NCBI GenBank assembly: GCA_015179025.1
Contig: WHUX01000035.1
Coordinates: 248,001-312,000 of the forward strand
Reading direction: 5' to 3'
Source: Terfezia claveryi
Taxonomy: Eukaryota > Ascomycota > Pezizomycetes > Pezizales > Pezizaceae
Length of the DNA: 64,000 nucleotides
This document shows, piece by piece, positions 23,690 to 35,405 of the stretch. Position numbers and translations under genes: made by a program. Every line of letters begins with the position of its first letter. The stretch's first letter is position 1. Below the pieces are notes generated by a model, which searched no databases, was not told where the DNA came from, and saw only the letters and a program-made list of their open reading frames with translations.

Positions 23690-24240
23690 ACAATACCAAG
23701 CCCGCTCAGTGCCAAGCCCGCTCAGGTTTAGGGTAAGACAGAGGCTAGTCTCGTTACAGAGGCTGGATGGATAGCGTCTTAAATCAGCCAGCTTAAGACG
23801 CCGCAGAGGCTGGATGCGATAGCGTCTTAAATCGGCCAGCTTAAGACGCTGCAGAGGCTGGATGCGATAGCGTCTTAAATCGGCCAGCTTAAGACGCTGC
23901 AGAGGCTGGATCTTATCAGATTCTATTCTCTATCTTCACCAAAGATGCGAGATTTCGAGAAGTCTCAATGATGTTAGTCACCGCTCCTAGGGAGGCAATA
24001 ATAGTATAGTGGTGGGAAATTCAGATGAGCTGGTATGAATACATATATGCACATATGTAAGAAACGTACACAAACCCCATTGTTCTTTGCTATATTTTTC
24101 AAAAGCGACTACGGTTGACGCCAAGCTTAGCTAGAAAATTTGCGGTGGGGGGATCCCCTGGGGTGCAGATAAGCTAAGAATAGGGGATTCGCAACGATCC
24201 CCTCATTCTTAGCTTATGTGACCCCTGCATGCCACAGGTG
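23690..24240 (-). repeat. internal inverted repeat 1, right arm
   Basis: Reverse complement of 22605-23110, nearly identical apart from one extra copy of the 43-bp GCGTCTTAAATCGGCC unit (three copies against two) and small changes at the inner end. The spacer between the arms is about 580 bp. Confidence 0.85.
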
Positions 24241-24313
24241 CGCAGCATACCCGTCCCCATACCCAGCAGTATACCGCGCCCATACTCAGCAGCATACCGC
24301 GCCCATACCCAGC

Positions 24314-24590
24314 ACACTCCGCAACATACTCAAATTACCTAGTACATGGCGATATCTCTCAGTGCTTCTGTAGTAGGCTTGTGCTTCGGGGGGGTCCGCT
24401 AATATAGCTATACCAGTACTACCTAGACTTCATGCGCTTTTTCTATGGCTAATATACCATGTATGATTGCTTTATTACTCCATACACTCTTAAGGCAGGC
24501 ATGCTTTAAATTACGCGCTGCGATAATTATCTGTTGGTTTGATATGCGTTGTAGTTACCGTCCTGCTTCAGGGTAACCTGGTGTTCCCCA
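24314..24590 (+). repeat. internal inverted repeat 2, left arm
   Basis: Pairs imperfectly with about 24975-25274. Shared words include GCTTGTGCTTCGGGGGG, CTTCATGCGCTTTTTCTATG and GCATGCTTTAAATTACGCG. The right arm runs straight into the right terminal repeat of the element. Confidence 0.8.
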
Positions 24591-25603
24591 CTCGCTTCTA
24601 TTGCATTTGGTATCTTTAATATGTCTAAACTACTGTAGTTTATATTTTCGCATAGTTTGTAGGTGCGGGTGTCAGAGTAAACCTATACACAGTGTTGAAT
24701 GAACTTCAGAGTGAGATCTTACCGTAATACCATACTCTATAAATAAACATCACTATAAGTACAAGTTGGCTATTACTTACCAACATAGAGAGCACATATA
24801 TGATCTTTAGCCGAGAGCGAAAGTATTTAGAATAATCATCTCTATATATTTTATGATTATACAGATATATATTTTGGTGCTATGTACGGAGTATATTCTA
24901 CTATAATAGGCAATCTATCATTGGGAACACAACTACCTACCGGCAGCGCATGCCTGGTCATACGCCAAGAGCCACAAGCACAGACCTGAGCGAAGATTAC
25001 CCTGAAGCGTGATTGTAACTGCGGAACCGCATCTAACCAACAGATAGCTATCGCAGCGCGTAATTTAAAGCATGCCTGCCTATAAGAGTGTATGGAGTAA
25101 TCATACATGGTAAATTAGCCATAGAAAAAGCGCATGAAGTCTAGGTACTGGTATAGCTATAGGAGCGCGTAATATGCGTGAACAGATTAGCGGACCCCCC
25201 CCGAAGCACAAGCCTACTACAGGAGCTGAGAGATATCGCGATGTGCTGGGTGATTTGAGTATACTGCGGAGTGGTTTAGTTTTGTATCTTAGACATGTTC
25301 CACTAAGTGGAGGGCATTTTACAGTAGTCCGTGTTACCCGGAGGGCATTTTAAAGGTTTTCTCTGCTTGAAATACTCAGGAAGGCCAAGCTCTAAAAGCT
25401 ACCTACCGCTCATCAAATCTCAGTCCTAATTACTCCTCTTCCGCGAGTCTACAGCGTCCGACGGTATGTACAACCGGTCAGCTAACCTAGGTGAGTTAAA
25501 TTAGCCGTGGCAGTCAAAATACCAATAATTCAGTGCAAATGAAGAATAGAGCGTTGATATTCAATACAGTCAGTGCACGCGTTTCACACAAGATGTAAAT
25601 AGA

Positions 25604-25752
25604 TAAGTTATGTACCTTTACTGGTCCACATGACTTTGAATCATATTGGGATACTCAGTTGGATAACCACAATTGCAGTTATGTTCGGAAAGCCTCTGGT
25701 AGATTTGTTCGGTGACAACCCACGAGCACCTATAAACGTATATCGCTGCGAT
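25604..25752 (+). repeat. 149-bp direct repeat, right copy
   Basis: Partner of 21988-22136, same length and orientation, about 96 percent identical by eye. Confidence 0.9.
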
Positions 25753-26120
25753 GGTACTCCATACATACATCATGCTAGGTGGCAATGAATTTGGTACTCA
25801 CCCTGCATAAGAGTCTTGCATTAGCGCGCATATGATAGGTTTAGCGCGAATATTACATGCATATTACATACAGTACATACATACATAAGAGCTTCAATAG
25901 TCATGCCCGTCATGACCTCTTCCGTCTAGAATGTCGACTCCAACTTACTGTATATCTTTATTCCCATCTTCAAGTTCATCACAAAACCCCAAGTACTGAC
26001 GCGCTTAGAATTGTGAATTGCTCGAAAAGGGAATATGTCGGGCTTGGCACCCAGGTGGTTTTGTTCTATATAATGGCCTCGTCTTGTTCTTGTCTTCTTA
26101 ATACATACATTATAGAGCTA

Positions 26121-26184
26121 GAGCTTCAGTCGTCGAGCTTCAATCGTCGAGCTTTAGTTGTCGAGCTTCAGTCGACGAGCTTCG
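26121..26184 (+). repeat. 14-bp tandem repeat
   Basis: About 4.5 copies of GAGCTTCAGTCGTC with a few substitutions. Confidence 0.85.
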
Positions 26185-27352
26185 TCCATAGAATACACTT
26201 ATACAGATTCCTTACATCGGAGTGAGTTGAGCTTTATCTGGGTGTGTCCTTCTTTATTCTCCTTCAGTACTCGAGTGAGTTTGCCAGCTAAAGCCTAAAG
26301 AGAGAAGTGCAGTCCTCTTCTTATTTGGGAAACTTGCATATGCATGCATGACTGCTTGGCATATGCACACTAGTAACTTCCCCCGATACCCATCTCACGT
26401 CACCCCCTCCCAACTCACACCTGGTGTTAATAGTGGCATGAAGTGCACCTTGTATGTCGGAAGCCTCCCGCGCTTCTGAACACCATCTTTGGGGGCCTTT
26501 TTTTTTTCGGCCTTTGTGACCAGCTGAGATCGCGATATTGATTGGATCAATACTAACAATTTGGTCACGGCTGCATGCTGGAAGTGAGGGGTCCCTATTT
26601 CAGTTGTCTGCAACATGTTTGCAGTGTTAGGGGATTGCGGGCGTATTAGGGGACTTGGGGGTATAGGGGATTGGGGAGTTATTTACCCTTTACATGGTTA
26701 TGCGCTTGAGATTTGCTGGGCCAAAACTCGATGCTCATTTATGCCCTCCCGCCGAGCCTGTTCATGTTTCTTCTATTAGAGAAGAATCCCCGATTTGATC
26801 AAGGTTTGCCTCCATACATAGGCCCGGCTGAACTTGCTTCAGCGTTCGAAAGGTGGGTCGATCTAGATCTATTTCGTTGAGTTTTCTGGCATACGCGACT
26901 GTCAAGTAATCTAATCTGCGCATGCCACCCTACAGAAGCCTGTTAAGACTCAAACTGGCTTGGGATTATAATCCAGGCAGATTCACCTTCCATGATGTGG
27001 AATTGCAAAATGGAGGCGCTGGGCGGAGGTACTAACTTGAAACAGTGGCCTGTTACATACCAACAACTTCACGCCCCTGTAACTGATGCTTGCTGAAAGG
27101 CTGTGGATATCAGCGGTGGGTACGTGTATCTACTTTCTCGTTCAAACTTTTTAACAAGCATAACCTTCTCTATTCATTTACGACAAAGTTCGAACCAATC
27201 CTCGATATCCATCTCATTACATTTAAGTACACCAATTGATATATATAATACAATTACGACCTCCAATTCAGAGAATCTCCAGACAAGTATGCTCGACCCT
27301 AGCTCCTAAGCCTTACATCACTTGGCATATATGCATTGCTAATGCTCCGAAA

Positions 27353-28576
27353 TTATAACAGAAGATAAAAAACTGGTAGAGAAAGCGCCAGTATTAGTGT
27401 TGTGGTAGCCTTGCATACAATTGCATCGCTCTTCTTCGTTTCTGTGGTGCTCGGGTTCGAGGTAGTGGCGGTTGGTGATGTGGTATTTGTTGGCTTCTTG
27501 AGAGGAGAAAGCACCTGCACCCGTCCCATCTTCATATCAGCAATTGAAGGCCGAACAACAGGCCCTAATAGCAGTTCATTTTGGATTGAAAATACTCACC
27601 CCATCGAGGACATGTGCCACTCCATTACTGGTCATCACATTGGCCTGTAGCACTTTCACATCATTAACCCACCAGACACCATCCGCGTGTTTGACAACAA
27701 CGCTATCCCCCGCCAATGTAGTAAGTTCCTGTCCATCCTTCCACGTAGAGGTATACCCAATGTAATCACCCTGGAGAGTATGGTACTTCAATGCCTGTGC
27801 GAGTAAATCTGGGCTGAGCTTCTGGTCAGGGGAACCGGAATTGTTGAACGCAGCGTCTGAGGGGGCAAAACAGGTGATGCGTGGCGTTGTGTCAACATAG
27901 TCTGTTAGATTGGTACGACGCAGGGCTGTGATGAGGCCATTGAGGTTGACTTTTTTGGCAGTCGACGTACAGGTCTCCGGTAGAGAAAGCATACTGTCCT
28001 AGTCAGTCTCTGGAAATTATAAGTTTAATCAACAGGGAAAACCCACGTATCGACAGCATGTACAATGCCACCATTAAAGGTAATATTCAGAGGTTCGATG
28101 GCCGATTTCGTCCCGAGACCAGAGAACACCTGAGCAGATTGGGTCTCATTTCCCCCACCACTATCTCCAAATTTACTAGTAAACACGACGTTCGGCTGTC
28201 CGCCGCCTAAATTGGCAAACTGGTTCCCTTGCAAAAATGTTTGCATAGTTGCTCCGCCTGGAGCTGCGAAACTGCTTGTCTGTTGGGTTCCGTTCAGAAT
28301 GTGGTACTGCAAAAGAGCTTGCTGGTCCGTAAACGAAAGACTGTTCAGTACAGACAGCACCAGCGCAGAATTTGTTGGAACTAAAATCGTCTTTTGGTTC
28401 ACTGTGTTGATAAGATTCTCAAAGTCCTTGTGCTGGTTCAGGAGTTCGAGAAAGCTGGAGAGATTGGGATAGTTCTGGAGGGCGTCCCTGATATTGGTGG
28501 CATTGCTGAAGCCAGAGAACAGTATTGAAACGGTAGCAATGGTGAAGGCGAAATGCTGAACTTTGAAAGAGACCAT
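27353..28576 (-). CDS. secreted two-domain fasciclin (FAS1) protein, probably GPI-anchored
   Basis: Cell-surface adhesion-type protein. Model: complement(join(27353..27514, 27600..27993, 28047..28576)), 361 aa. An N-terminal signal peptide (MVSFKVQHFAFTIATVSILF, cleavage likely after FSNA) is followed by FAS1 domain 1 (about residues 28-176, with TILVPTNSAL and LQYHILNGTQ) and FAS1 domain 2 (about 190-312, with TCFAPSDAAF, LKYHTLQGDY and NGVAHVLDGV). A Thr/Ser/Pro linker then leads to a hydrophobic C-terminus (TTTLILALSLPVFYLLL) typical of a GPI signal. The acceptor at 27515 was preferred over an upstream AG because it restores the FAS1 ending DGVLSP. An ACCAGACTA word (28576-28586) sits directly upstream of the ATG. 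Confidence 0.93.
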
Positions 28577-31500
28577 GGTAACCAGACTAGGTGAATTTCT
28601 TGCCGTTGGTTATGAATACACAATCAATTAATCCATTTTTTCCTTGACGCAAATTAGACGGGCTGCTTTATGTCTTCACGATCGCAAGAAAAACCAATGG
28701 GGAGACCTTGTGCAACCAGGACTCGAAAAGAGCCCCCCTGCGTACATGTGTCAAATCAAGCAGTTATATTGGCTTGTGATCAGGCGGGGCAGTGCTTGTT
28801 TCTTCCTGCTCACGAATTTATATATGTACAGTACTATCAGCCCGTGAATGCATCAGGTGAGACATGCATGGTACCACAAATTCGATTCAAAGGTTATAAG
28901 TTGAACTGTCATTCTCACCGCTCCAGTAGCTAAAGATAACTGCTCTCAAGAGGACACATTTTTTTTGCTTTCACTCAACACCGACCACCGGCCTCTTTGT
29001 TCTTCAGGTGGCTATGGCATGCTTAATACCCCAAATTTGTCTCGGCACCTATACGCCACAATTCCAGATCCGGAGTTGACACATCAAAATTTTTTCGGAA
29101 ATAGATCGAGGACATGAAATATTAACGGGATTTCTCGTCCTAATACAGCCTCAACTATAAGTAAACGCGGTTATCGCAACTCTAAAATAAGTCGAATCAC
29201 TCCGGAAACTGACATAATTGCAACGTTGAACTTTCATTAGCTAGTTTCAGATAAAGCTAATATACAAATAAGTATAGTCTCACCATTATGATGTACGGTA
29301 TCTATCTAGGATCGAGTAGTGAATCCCATGCCCAATAGTTCTTTCTGGTTGCATGACCCCAGGGACCTGCCACTAACTCAACAGCAGTTGCCTCGTCAAA
29401 ACCCAATTCCCATGGTGCACTCGGATGGCGGAAGTAAGGGATTCAAGTGGATCCCACATGTTGTCCTAGAGTAAGGCACTGCGGACCAAAAAAAATAAAA
29501 AGAAAAAAAAGAAAAAAAAAAACTTACTGATGTATTCTAGGTACTGTACGTAATACGTAGGTACGCAGGGGCTGAAAAAGAAAGAAGAAAAAAAAAAAAG
29601 AAAAACAAATAAGGCATCGATATCTTTCAATCTTCAATCCTGATACATCGGAATATTTTATGGCTTCATCATTGTGAGGGTGAATTTAAATATAGGTTAC
29701 AAGTATATGCACATGGAGGCATTCTAGCAGGTCTGGTCTATTCATTCTGCTTAGTTCGTATTCACTCAAAACAAGACCTCGGGAATTTTTGGCTTGCCGA
29801 TAATAATATGTAATGTTGATTACGGGAGTTTGGTATGTTCTAGTAATGTACCATGCAAACCAGCTATGTACCTGCGGAGGAATCTTCATCCCCCAAAATA
29901 GCAACTTCCCGCGTAAACACGTGATTAATACATTTGATCAATATAAGACTATATATCTACTTATAGATTTATAACTCTGATTGCAGAGCTTTCCCTCGTT
30001 ACAATTCAATTGGGAATAATTAAGTCATCCAGCAAATCCTTGAATCCTCAGCCTTTTGTGAAAAAAGTCTCTCGAGACCAAGCCTCGATGCACAATGAAA
30101 GTTCTCGCTGGTGGGGCTTCCTCTATCAATAACTCGAGATACCGTAAGTGTTCACTATACGATACCATTTATAGAATAAAAAAAATGGAGAATTTTCAAT
30201 TTTCGATCTTGAGTGACCCACATTCTCCTGCGACAATGCCACTGGATGATATGCTTTCAGTTTTCCCGTGTTCTAGGGCTGAGAATCATGGGTCATTACT
30301 CATACTATCATACTAATCGATCCTCGGATAGAAAAATGTGGTAAACATATATTATCGCAATCGGAACTGGTTGTATCAACTTGTCATACATTTGGGGAAA
30401 ACAATTGTGGCCTGCTGACCTTGATGTCAAGGTTGGGGGGCTCGAGGTTTCTGCACACAGCATACCTTGGTGTTCGCAATTATAAACAAGTACGGAGAAT
30501 ATAACTATGCCGGGTCATATGTACGTGTTCGGGCACTGCCTTTTAACACCAAAACTGCACTATTCAAGATATCAACCACAGAAAGAATCAACTGGCCATT
30601 TCTAGATTGCCTGTAGGGAGTCGAAATCTCTTAGAAAAAACTCACACATTTTTGGAATTCGTAGAGGGCTTTGCAGAGTTAGTTCATATACATAGAAATG
30701 TGTATGGGATCACCTTGTACCCTTACCTCTACCACATTGTCAGCTCTCTGCACCTCATTGGAGTACACTACGTTCAATCAGAAAATATATGAGAAACATT
30801 TCAATCTTAGAGGCTCCCCAGTGAAGCCTGCTGTAATCTGAAATTTTACATAAATTCCGAAGGAGGATGATTTTCGCCCTTTTCTGTGTGGTTTTCGTTG
30901 CTATTCGGACATGTATATATGACCTAGAACGATATAATACATGTATGGTAAGAAGTTGTTCACCTATACAATAATTTGGGCTCCTCCAGAATTGCCAAGA
31001 CGTATGATGATATACCAGTATCTTGTGGGCATGGGTATTCTTCAATTGTGTGGGATAGTTCTCAAGATGACAAGAGTGTTGCAATTCTCGCAGCTACCTA
31101 GGTGATGTGATCCCAGTATGGTATTCAGGTTCCTGGGTAAGGCACATACCATCTGTATATTTCGAGATCTCGAAGGCGCCAAAGCTGCTATCGTAGGTTC
31201 ACCGTGAAATTGTAACGACGATCACACAGGAGGCAGATTGATTTGGGTTCGTGGGGAGGTCAGCAAAAGCAAAGCCTTATTTTCAAGGTAGCAAAGATAT
31301 ATATGCCAATTACGAATTCGTGGGACAAGCGCACCAGACACTTGAACCATTAACGGGATAATTTGGCAGTAGCTCTAATGCATATCATATGTAGAGAATC
31401 CTCAGAAACAATCTTCATACGCATTCGTGAGTGGACTGTTCTAAAGGGCCCCGCAGACCCCGGCAATGTGGCTCACTGCATTATGCAAGTGACAAGGGCG

Positions 31501-32306
31501 TTTTCTCCTGTGCTCGTCGCACAAATATGGCAAGTTCGCCGGCAAGAACCAACAGTGCACAACAAACAATTGCTGTGGAGTCTGTGGGAGCTATCTATGT
31601 ACCTGGCGGTAAAACACCGTTGTTTTTTTTTTCTTTTTTACAGGCGAGTTGTGGTTTGGCGCACTGTATTATTGTAAGGCTTACTCCGATTTGTCTGTGC
31701 ACGGAAGGTCTCGGTGCAGAGTCTGAACCTACCGTTGGAGGATTTTTCCTTACGAAGCACTTTAGATTTTACCCGCGCGAGCTTTTAGTGGACGTTCAAG
31801 AATCCCCTACCTACTCGCCCAATTGTTTATCAAACGTTCGCAGGGACCCCAGTTGCTCTGTTCCCGTATAATTTTCACTGACGCATATGGCGTATTAAAC
31901 ATTAAAAGGTGCGAGGACCCGGACCGAAGCAAGTGGGGGAAACGGTGGGCGTTCGCCTGCAGCCCCCGAACTCCAGACCCACTTAACTGCTTCTGCTATC
32001 ACACTGAACAATCATCCGCCTCTTTTTTCCTTTAGCGACTGCTTTCTCTGAATTCACTTGCCTCCTTCAGTGTGATTTTTTTTCGGACTCGGTGTTAATA
32101 ATCAATTCTTTGAGAGCCGCTCGATTGAGTTCTTTGGTTCCTGGTATAATTTGGGACCTGCTGAACGCCACCTCATCCCGATTGACCTATCAATCGACTA
32201 CCTACGCCGCGAGTCCTAATCCGACCGATCAATTGTTCAACCTCACCCAACTTAGCCGTTATATATGCATATATGTTCATGGGGAGAGTTATAATTAATA
32301 AATAGT
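28577..32306. other. intergenic, 3.7 kb, no recognised gene
   Basis: AT-rich with purine runs (29487-29522 and 29575-29606). Small frames match nothing I recognise. The last few hundred bases are the putative promoter of the 32307 gene. Confidence 0.5.
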
Positions 32307-34742
32307 ATGAGAGGTTCATCGTCCGATCGCTCAAGCTCAAGCTCAAGCCTGACGAGGTATTTGGACCAATTTATCAGGGGGGCGGGGGAGGGAAGGTGGA
32401 TAAGGAGGAGGGAGAAAATACGATGGTGGAAAAGGCAGTCAATTCCAAAGGGTCAAGACGTCGATGAAACGGATGTGACGGATGGACAGTGGGGATTAGA
32501 GCATACTGACCAGCCAACAGGTTTAGATAGGAGTCCGGGGAATGTTCAAGATGGAGATCGTGCTCTGAGCTCGGTGGAAGCGCATGAAACGGTCCCGTTG
32601 CCTCCCTTGATTTATGGCGCACCCCGATATTCATCCAGCCAACATCAGCTTGTGCGGCGTGCTTCTGCCTCAGATAACGCCCCCCTGATCATCGGTGCAG
32701 CTGTGGGTGGGCTTTGCTTCGTTGGGGTTTTGATAATAGCAATCGTGGTATGGCGTCGTCGGTTAAGAGCAAAAGAAAGGCAGATTATGGAGGGCAATAA
32801 GGGGGGAAGATGGGGTGGGCGGACCCTCTCGGTTATAACAAGCCCCACAGTCGTAAATAGGGCCGGCGATAAGCTAGTAGACCTAGGGACGATGTACAGA
32901 AGTCCAGCCTCAGCATATAGAGCAGGAGCGTCACGCTCGTCCTCAGTCAATAACAAAACCAGATCAACTCCCACTTCACCAATAGATAAAACTCACATTC
33001 GCCATCACTCCTGGACTCAGGCTGGGAGCATTCTTGGAAGTCCCACGGAACCAGCAATCGCAGGAGTGCAAATTGGGAATAGAATACCATCCCGTGGGAC
33101 GACGCGGCAGAGTGTGGTTTCCTCTCCGTCTAGTATAGGGAAGAGACCAAAGCGGACATCTTCCGTACTCCAACGATTTGGGCATTCCCGAGAACTTTCG
33201 GCGCCTGGATCGATCACTACATCACTCCAATCTTCATCCACAAATCGGGGACCACCACCCCCGAGACCCCCCAGACCAGATGAGGAAAATGGAGCTGAAG
33301 AGCGGCCGCAAATTTTCGAGCTGAGTGCCAGTCCTAGCGTCAGAGTAAAGGGGAATAACAAGGCTCTGCCGGCTCTGCCAACATTCTTAGTCAGGGAACA
33401 CGAGGAGGAGATGAAAAGACGTAGGGAGGAATGGGAGAGGGAGAGGGAAAGGGAGCGGACGGATCAATACGAGAGCCAGAGGAGACCACAGTCGCTCGTG
33501 GATGACTCAAGAAGCTCTACCCGTCAGCAACCGGGAGGATCTTCAGCATATCCGGGAGGAAGTGGTGAGATGGGTATGTTGGCAAACCAAGAGGAATTAG
33601 CCTTGAAGAAAGTTATGTCTTTGGAATCTCTGGCCAGTACCGCGACTAGTTCCTCAAGTGATTGCGGTGATGAAGATGAGGCTCCGGCGGGGTCAAGACG
33701 GCCAATTCCTGAAGTCAACGCTCTATCCCCTAGAAGCTCCCAGCGCAGGCCAGCAAGGCCGGAGAGTGGTTCAAGACCACCGATTCCAAGTTTCGCAAAC
33801 ACAGAGAGTGAAAGTATTGCTACTGGTGATAGTCTAATGAAGCGAACTAGCTACCTCATTGCAGATGGTTCCAGCGGCGTTGAAGCCACCGCTGTGGCCC
33901 GCGGCTTCCCAAGCCCGAAACTTGGTGAACAATTGAGACTGACGCCGCCTCTCCCATCCAGTGCTTCAACAAGTAGCAGCAATATCAGTAGTGTGTTCGG
34001 ATTGATAACAGCACCTGTCTCAGCAACAGCACCTAAGCCACTTATTCTCCCTCCGCCTGATCAATCCCGGGATGGATCACTCGGGGCCCATATAAGGGCC
34101 GAAAGCACAAGCTCCGGTGGAATTGCAGCACCCGGAGGACATCAAGAAACAAGAGGAACATTCATGCTAGCGGGAGACTGTGGTGAGCGAGGTCTGGCAT
34201 TCAGTTCAATCGAGGATTGGAGAGAGAGTGTAGGAGAGACATATGCTGGAACAAGACCAACTACCGCAGGCGCGGCATCCACAGGGCCTGCTAGTGCTGA
34301 AGACATGATTAGACCTGGCCTGCCAGTGCCGCCAGTGATGATTGAATCTGCTGCAGGGGGGCTGGCTCAGCCACGCCCTGCATTCCCCCGGCGAATATCG
34401 GTCGACACTGGGGTTGGAGGGATGAATATTTACCCCCCGCCCCCTGTAGCCACTGCCGGAGGAGCACTTTTGACCCCACGCACGGCAGCTTCAACAACTG
34501 CACAAAGCCTATTCACACCTATCGAGATGGTACCTGTATCTGCTGTTACCCCCCCGTCGGGTGGCAAACTAAAGGGCCGAGGACCAGAAACGTTATTGCT
34601 GAGGCCGTCAACTCCTGAGAGGGAGAGAGCGCTGAAGAATGAGGTGGAAGGGGTTTCAAAGGCACCGAAGCCCGCCTTGAAAGCAGATGAAGGGGCACAT
34701 AGCTGGCTGAATGTCGGAGAGGATAGTGATTCTGATTCCTGA
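32307..34742 (+). CDS. 811-aa Ser/Pro-rich single-pass membrane protein, unknown function
   Basis: Family not recognised. One uninterrupted frame of 811 aa starts at the first ATG of the frame. The N-terminal 125 residues are basic and then acidic. They are followed by one clear transmembrane segment at about 126-148 (APLIIGAAVGGLCFVGVLII) and a WRRRLRAK stop-transfer cluster. The long C-terminal part is disordered, Ser/Pro/Arg-rich, with PPPRPPRP (possible SH3 ligand), a short charged helix near 368-388 (EEEMKRRREEWERERERER), and many SP/TP sites. The layout recalls fungal wall-stress sensors and other type I cortical proteins, but there is no signal peptide or Cys-rich ectodomain; an upstream exon supplying one is possible but not seen. 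Confidence 0.8.
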   Translation: MRGSSSDRSSSSSSLTRYLDQFIRGAGEGRWIRRREKIRWWKRQSIPKGQDVDETDVTDGQWGLEHTDQPTGLDRSPGNVQDGDRALSSVEAHETVPLPPLIYGAPRYSSSQHQLVRRASASDNAPLIIGAAVGGLCFVGVLIIAIVVWRRRLRAKERQIMEGNKGGRWGGRTLSVITSPTVVNRAGDKLVDLGTMYRSPASAYRAGASRSSSVNNKTRSTPTSPIDKTHIRHHSWTQAGSILGSPTEPAIAGVQIGNRIPSRGTTRQSVVSSPSSIGKRPKRTSSVLQRFGHSRELSAPGSITTSLQSSSTNRGPPPPRPPRPDEENGAEERPQIFELSASPSVRVKGNNKALPALPTFLVREHEEEMKRRREEWERERERERTDQYESQRRPQSLVDDSRSSTRQQPGGSSAYPGGSGEMGMLANQEELALKKVMSLESLASTATSSSSDCGDEDEAPAGSRRPIPEVNALSPRSSQRRPARPESGSRPPIPSFANTESESIATGDSLMKRTSYLIADGSSGVEATAVARGFPSPKLGEQLRLTPPLPSSASTSSSNISSVFGLITAPVSATAPKPLILPPPDQSRDGSLGAHIRAESTSSGGIAAPGGHQETRGTFMLAGDCGERGLAFSSIEDWRESVGETYAGTRPTTAGAASTGPASAEDMIRPGLPVPPVMIESAAGGLAQPRPAFPRRISVDTGVGGMNIYPPPPVATAGGALLTPRTAASTTAQSLFTPIEMVPVSAVTPPSGGKLKGRGPETLLLRPSTPERERALKNEVEGVSKAPKPALKADEGAHSWLNVGEDSDSDS

Positions 34743-35405
34743 GGCTAGAAGCCGGGTGGGTTACCTTACTAAGCAGACAATGGTTGCATGTAGGGCAGGC
34801 TCGCTTGCATACATCATATGCATACTCGTTATAACGGACTAACACGTTATGATTTTCGATTTCTTTGTACATGAATTTCGAAGGTGCAAGTATTTGGCTG
34901 GCATTTATTTATTTCCATTTTTCTACTTTTTCCATCTATTTTATTTTGGCTTCTTACAGCTACTTTTCAGATTTTCGTTTTGTATCATGACATTCGAGTA
35001 CCCTTTTTTATATGGCCAGAGCGTTTACTGTTTGTAGTCTGTTTTTGTTCTTGTTCTGTTGAAGTTCTGCGGTGCACGTGGTTTTGGGGATTGATTCTTT
35101 TAGCGCATGGTTTCTGGACTAAATCTTTGGTTCTGGGGTTAAAACTACATGCGAGACTGCCCCAGATATACATCACAAATTTTCACAGGTAGGATACGGA
35201 GGAGAGCGGACCAGCTTTCTGAAATAGCAATTCAATCAAGAACTACTTCCAAATTCATCAAACATCCGAATAGAGGAATGGTTTAGAACAGCATGATTTG
35301 TGATCTGAAGAGCACACCATTACCTCCAAAAAAGTTACACTCGCACGACCCAATCAAGCCTTGAAGCTGCAAACCAGCCTCCAAGATTCTTTTACATGGA
35401 GCCTT
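34743..35405. other. convergent 3' flanks
   Basis: Sequence between the 3' ends of the 811-aa gene (+) and the 76-aa gene (-). T-rich, no gene seen. Confidence 0.5.

Larger units (their letters stand above)
22331..25363. mobile_element. 3.03-kb palindromic DNA transposon, MULE-like, non-autonomous
   Basis: Terminal inverted repeats of 95 bp (22331-22425 and 25269-25363) are identical over the outer 75 bp and begin GAGAAAACCTTTAAAATGCC. The element is flanked by an exact 10-bp direct repeat TGCTTGAAAT (22321-22330, 25364-25373). TIR length and duplication size fit Mutator-like elements. Within the TIR the word TAAAATGCCCTCC occurs twice. The interior is two nested inverted-repeat pairs (22605-23110 with 23690-24240; 24314-about 24590 with about 24975-25274). 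The longest frames are under 90 codons, so no transposase is encoded. The near-identical TIRs suggest recent movement. Confidence 0.9.
25374..27352. other. intergenic with second 149-bp repeat copy
   Basis: Holds the right copy of the 149-bp repeat (25604-25752) and a 14-bp tandem repeat (26121-26184). No gene is supported. Confidence 0.5.

Noticed and set aside
28576..28586. Transposon-end fragment upstream of the FAS1 start codon
   Set aside because: Only about ten bases (ACCAGACTA with flank) match and no 9-bp duplication is present; chance is likely.
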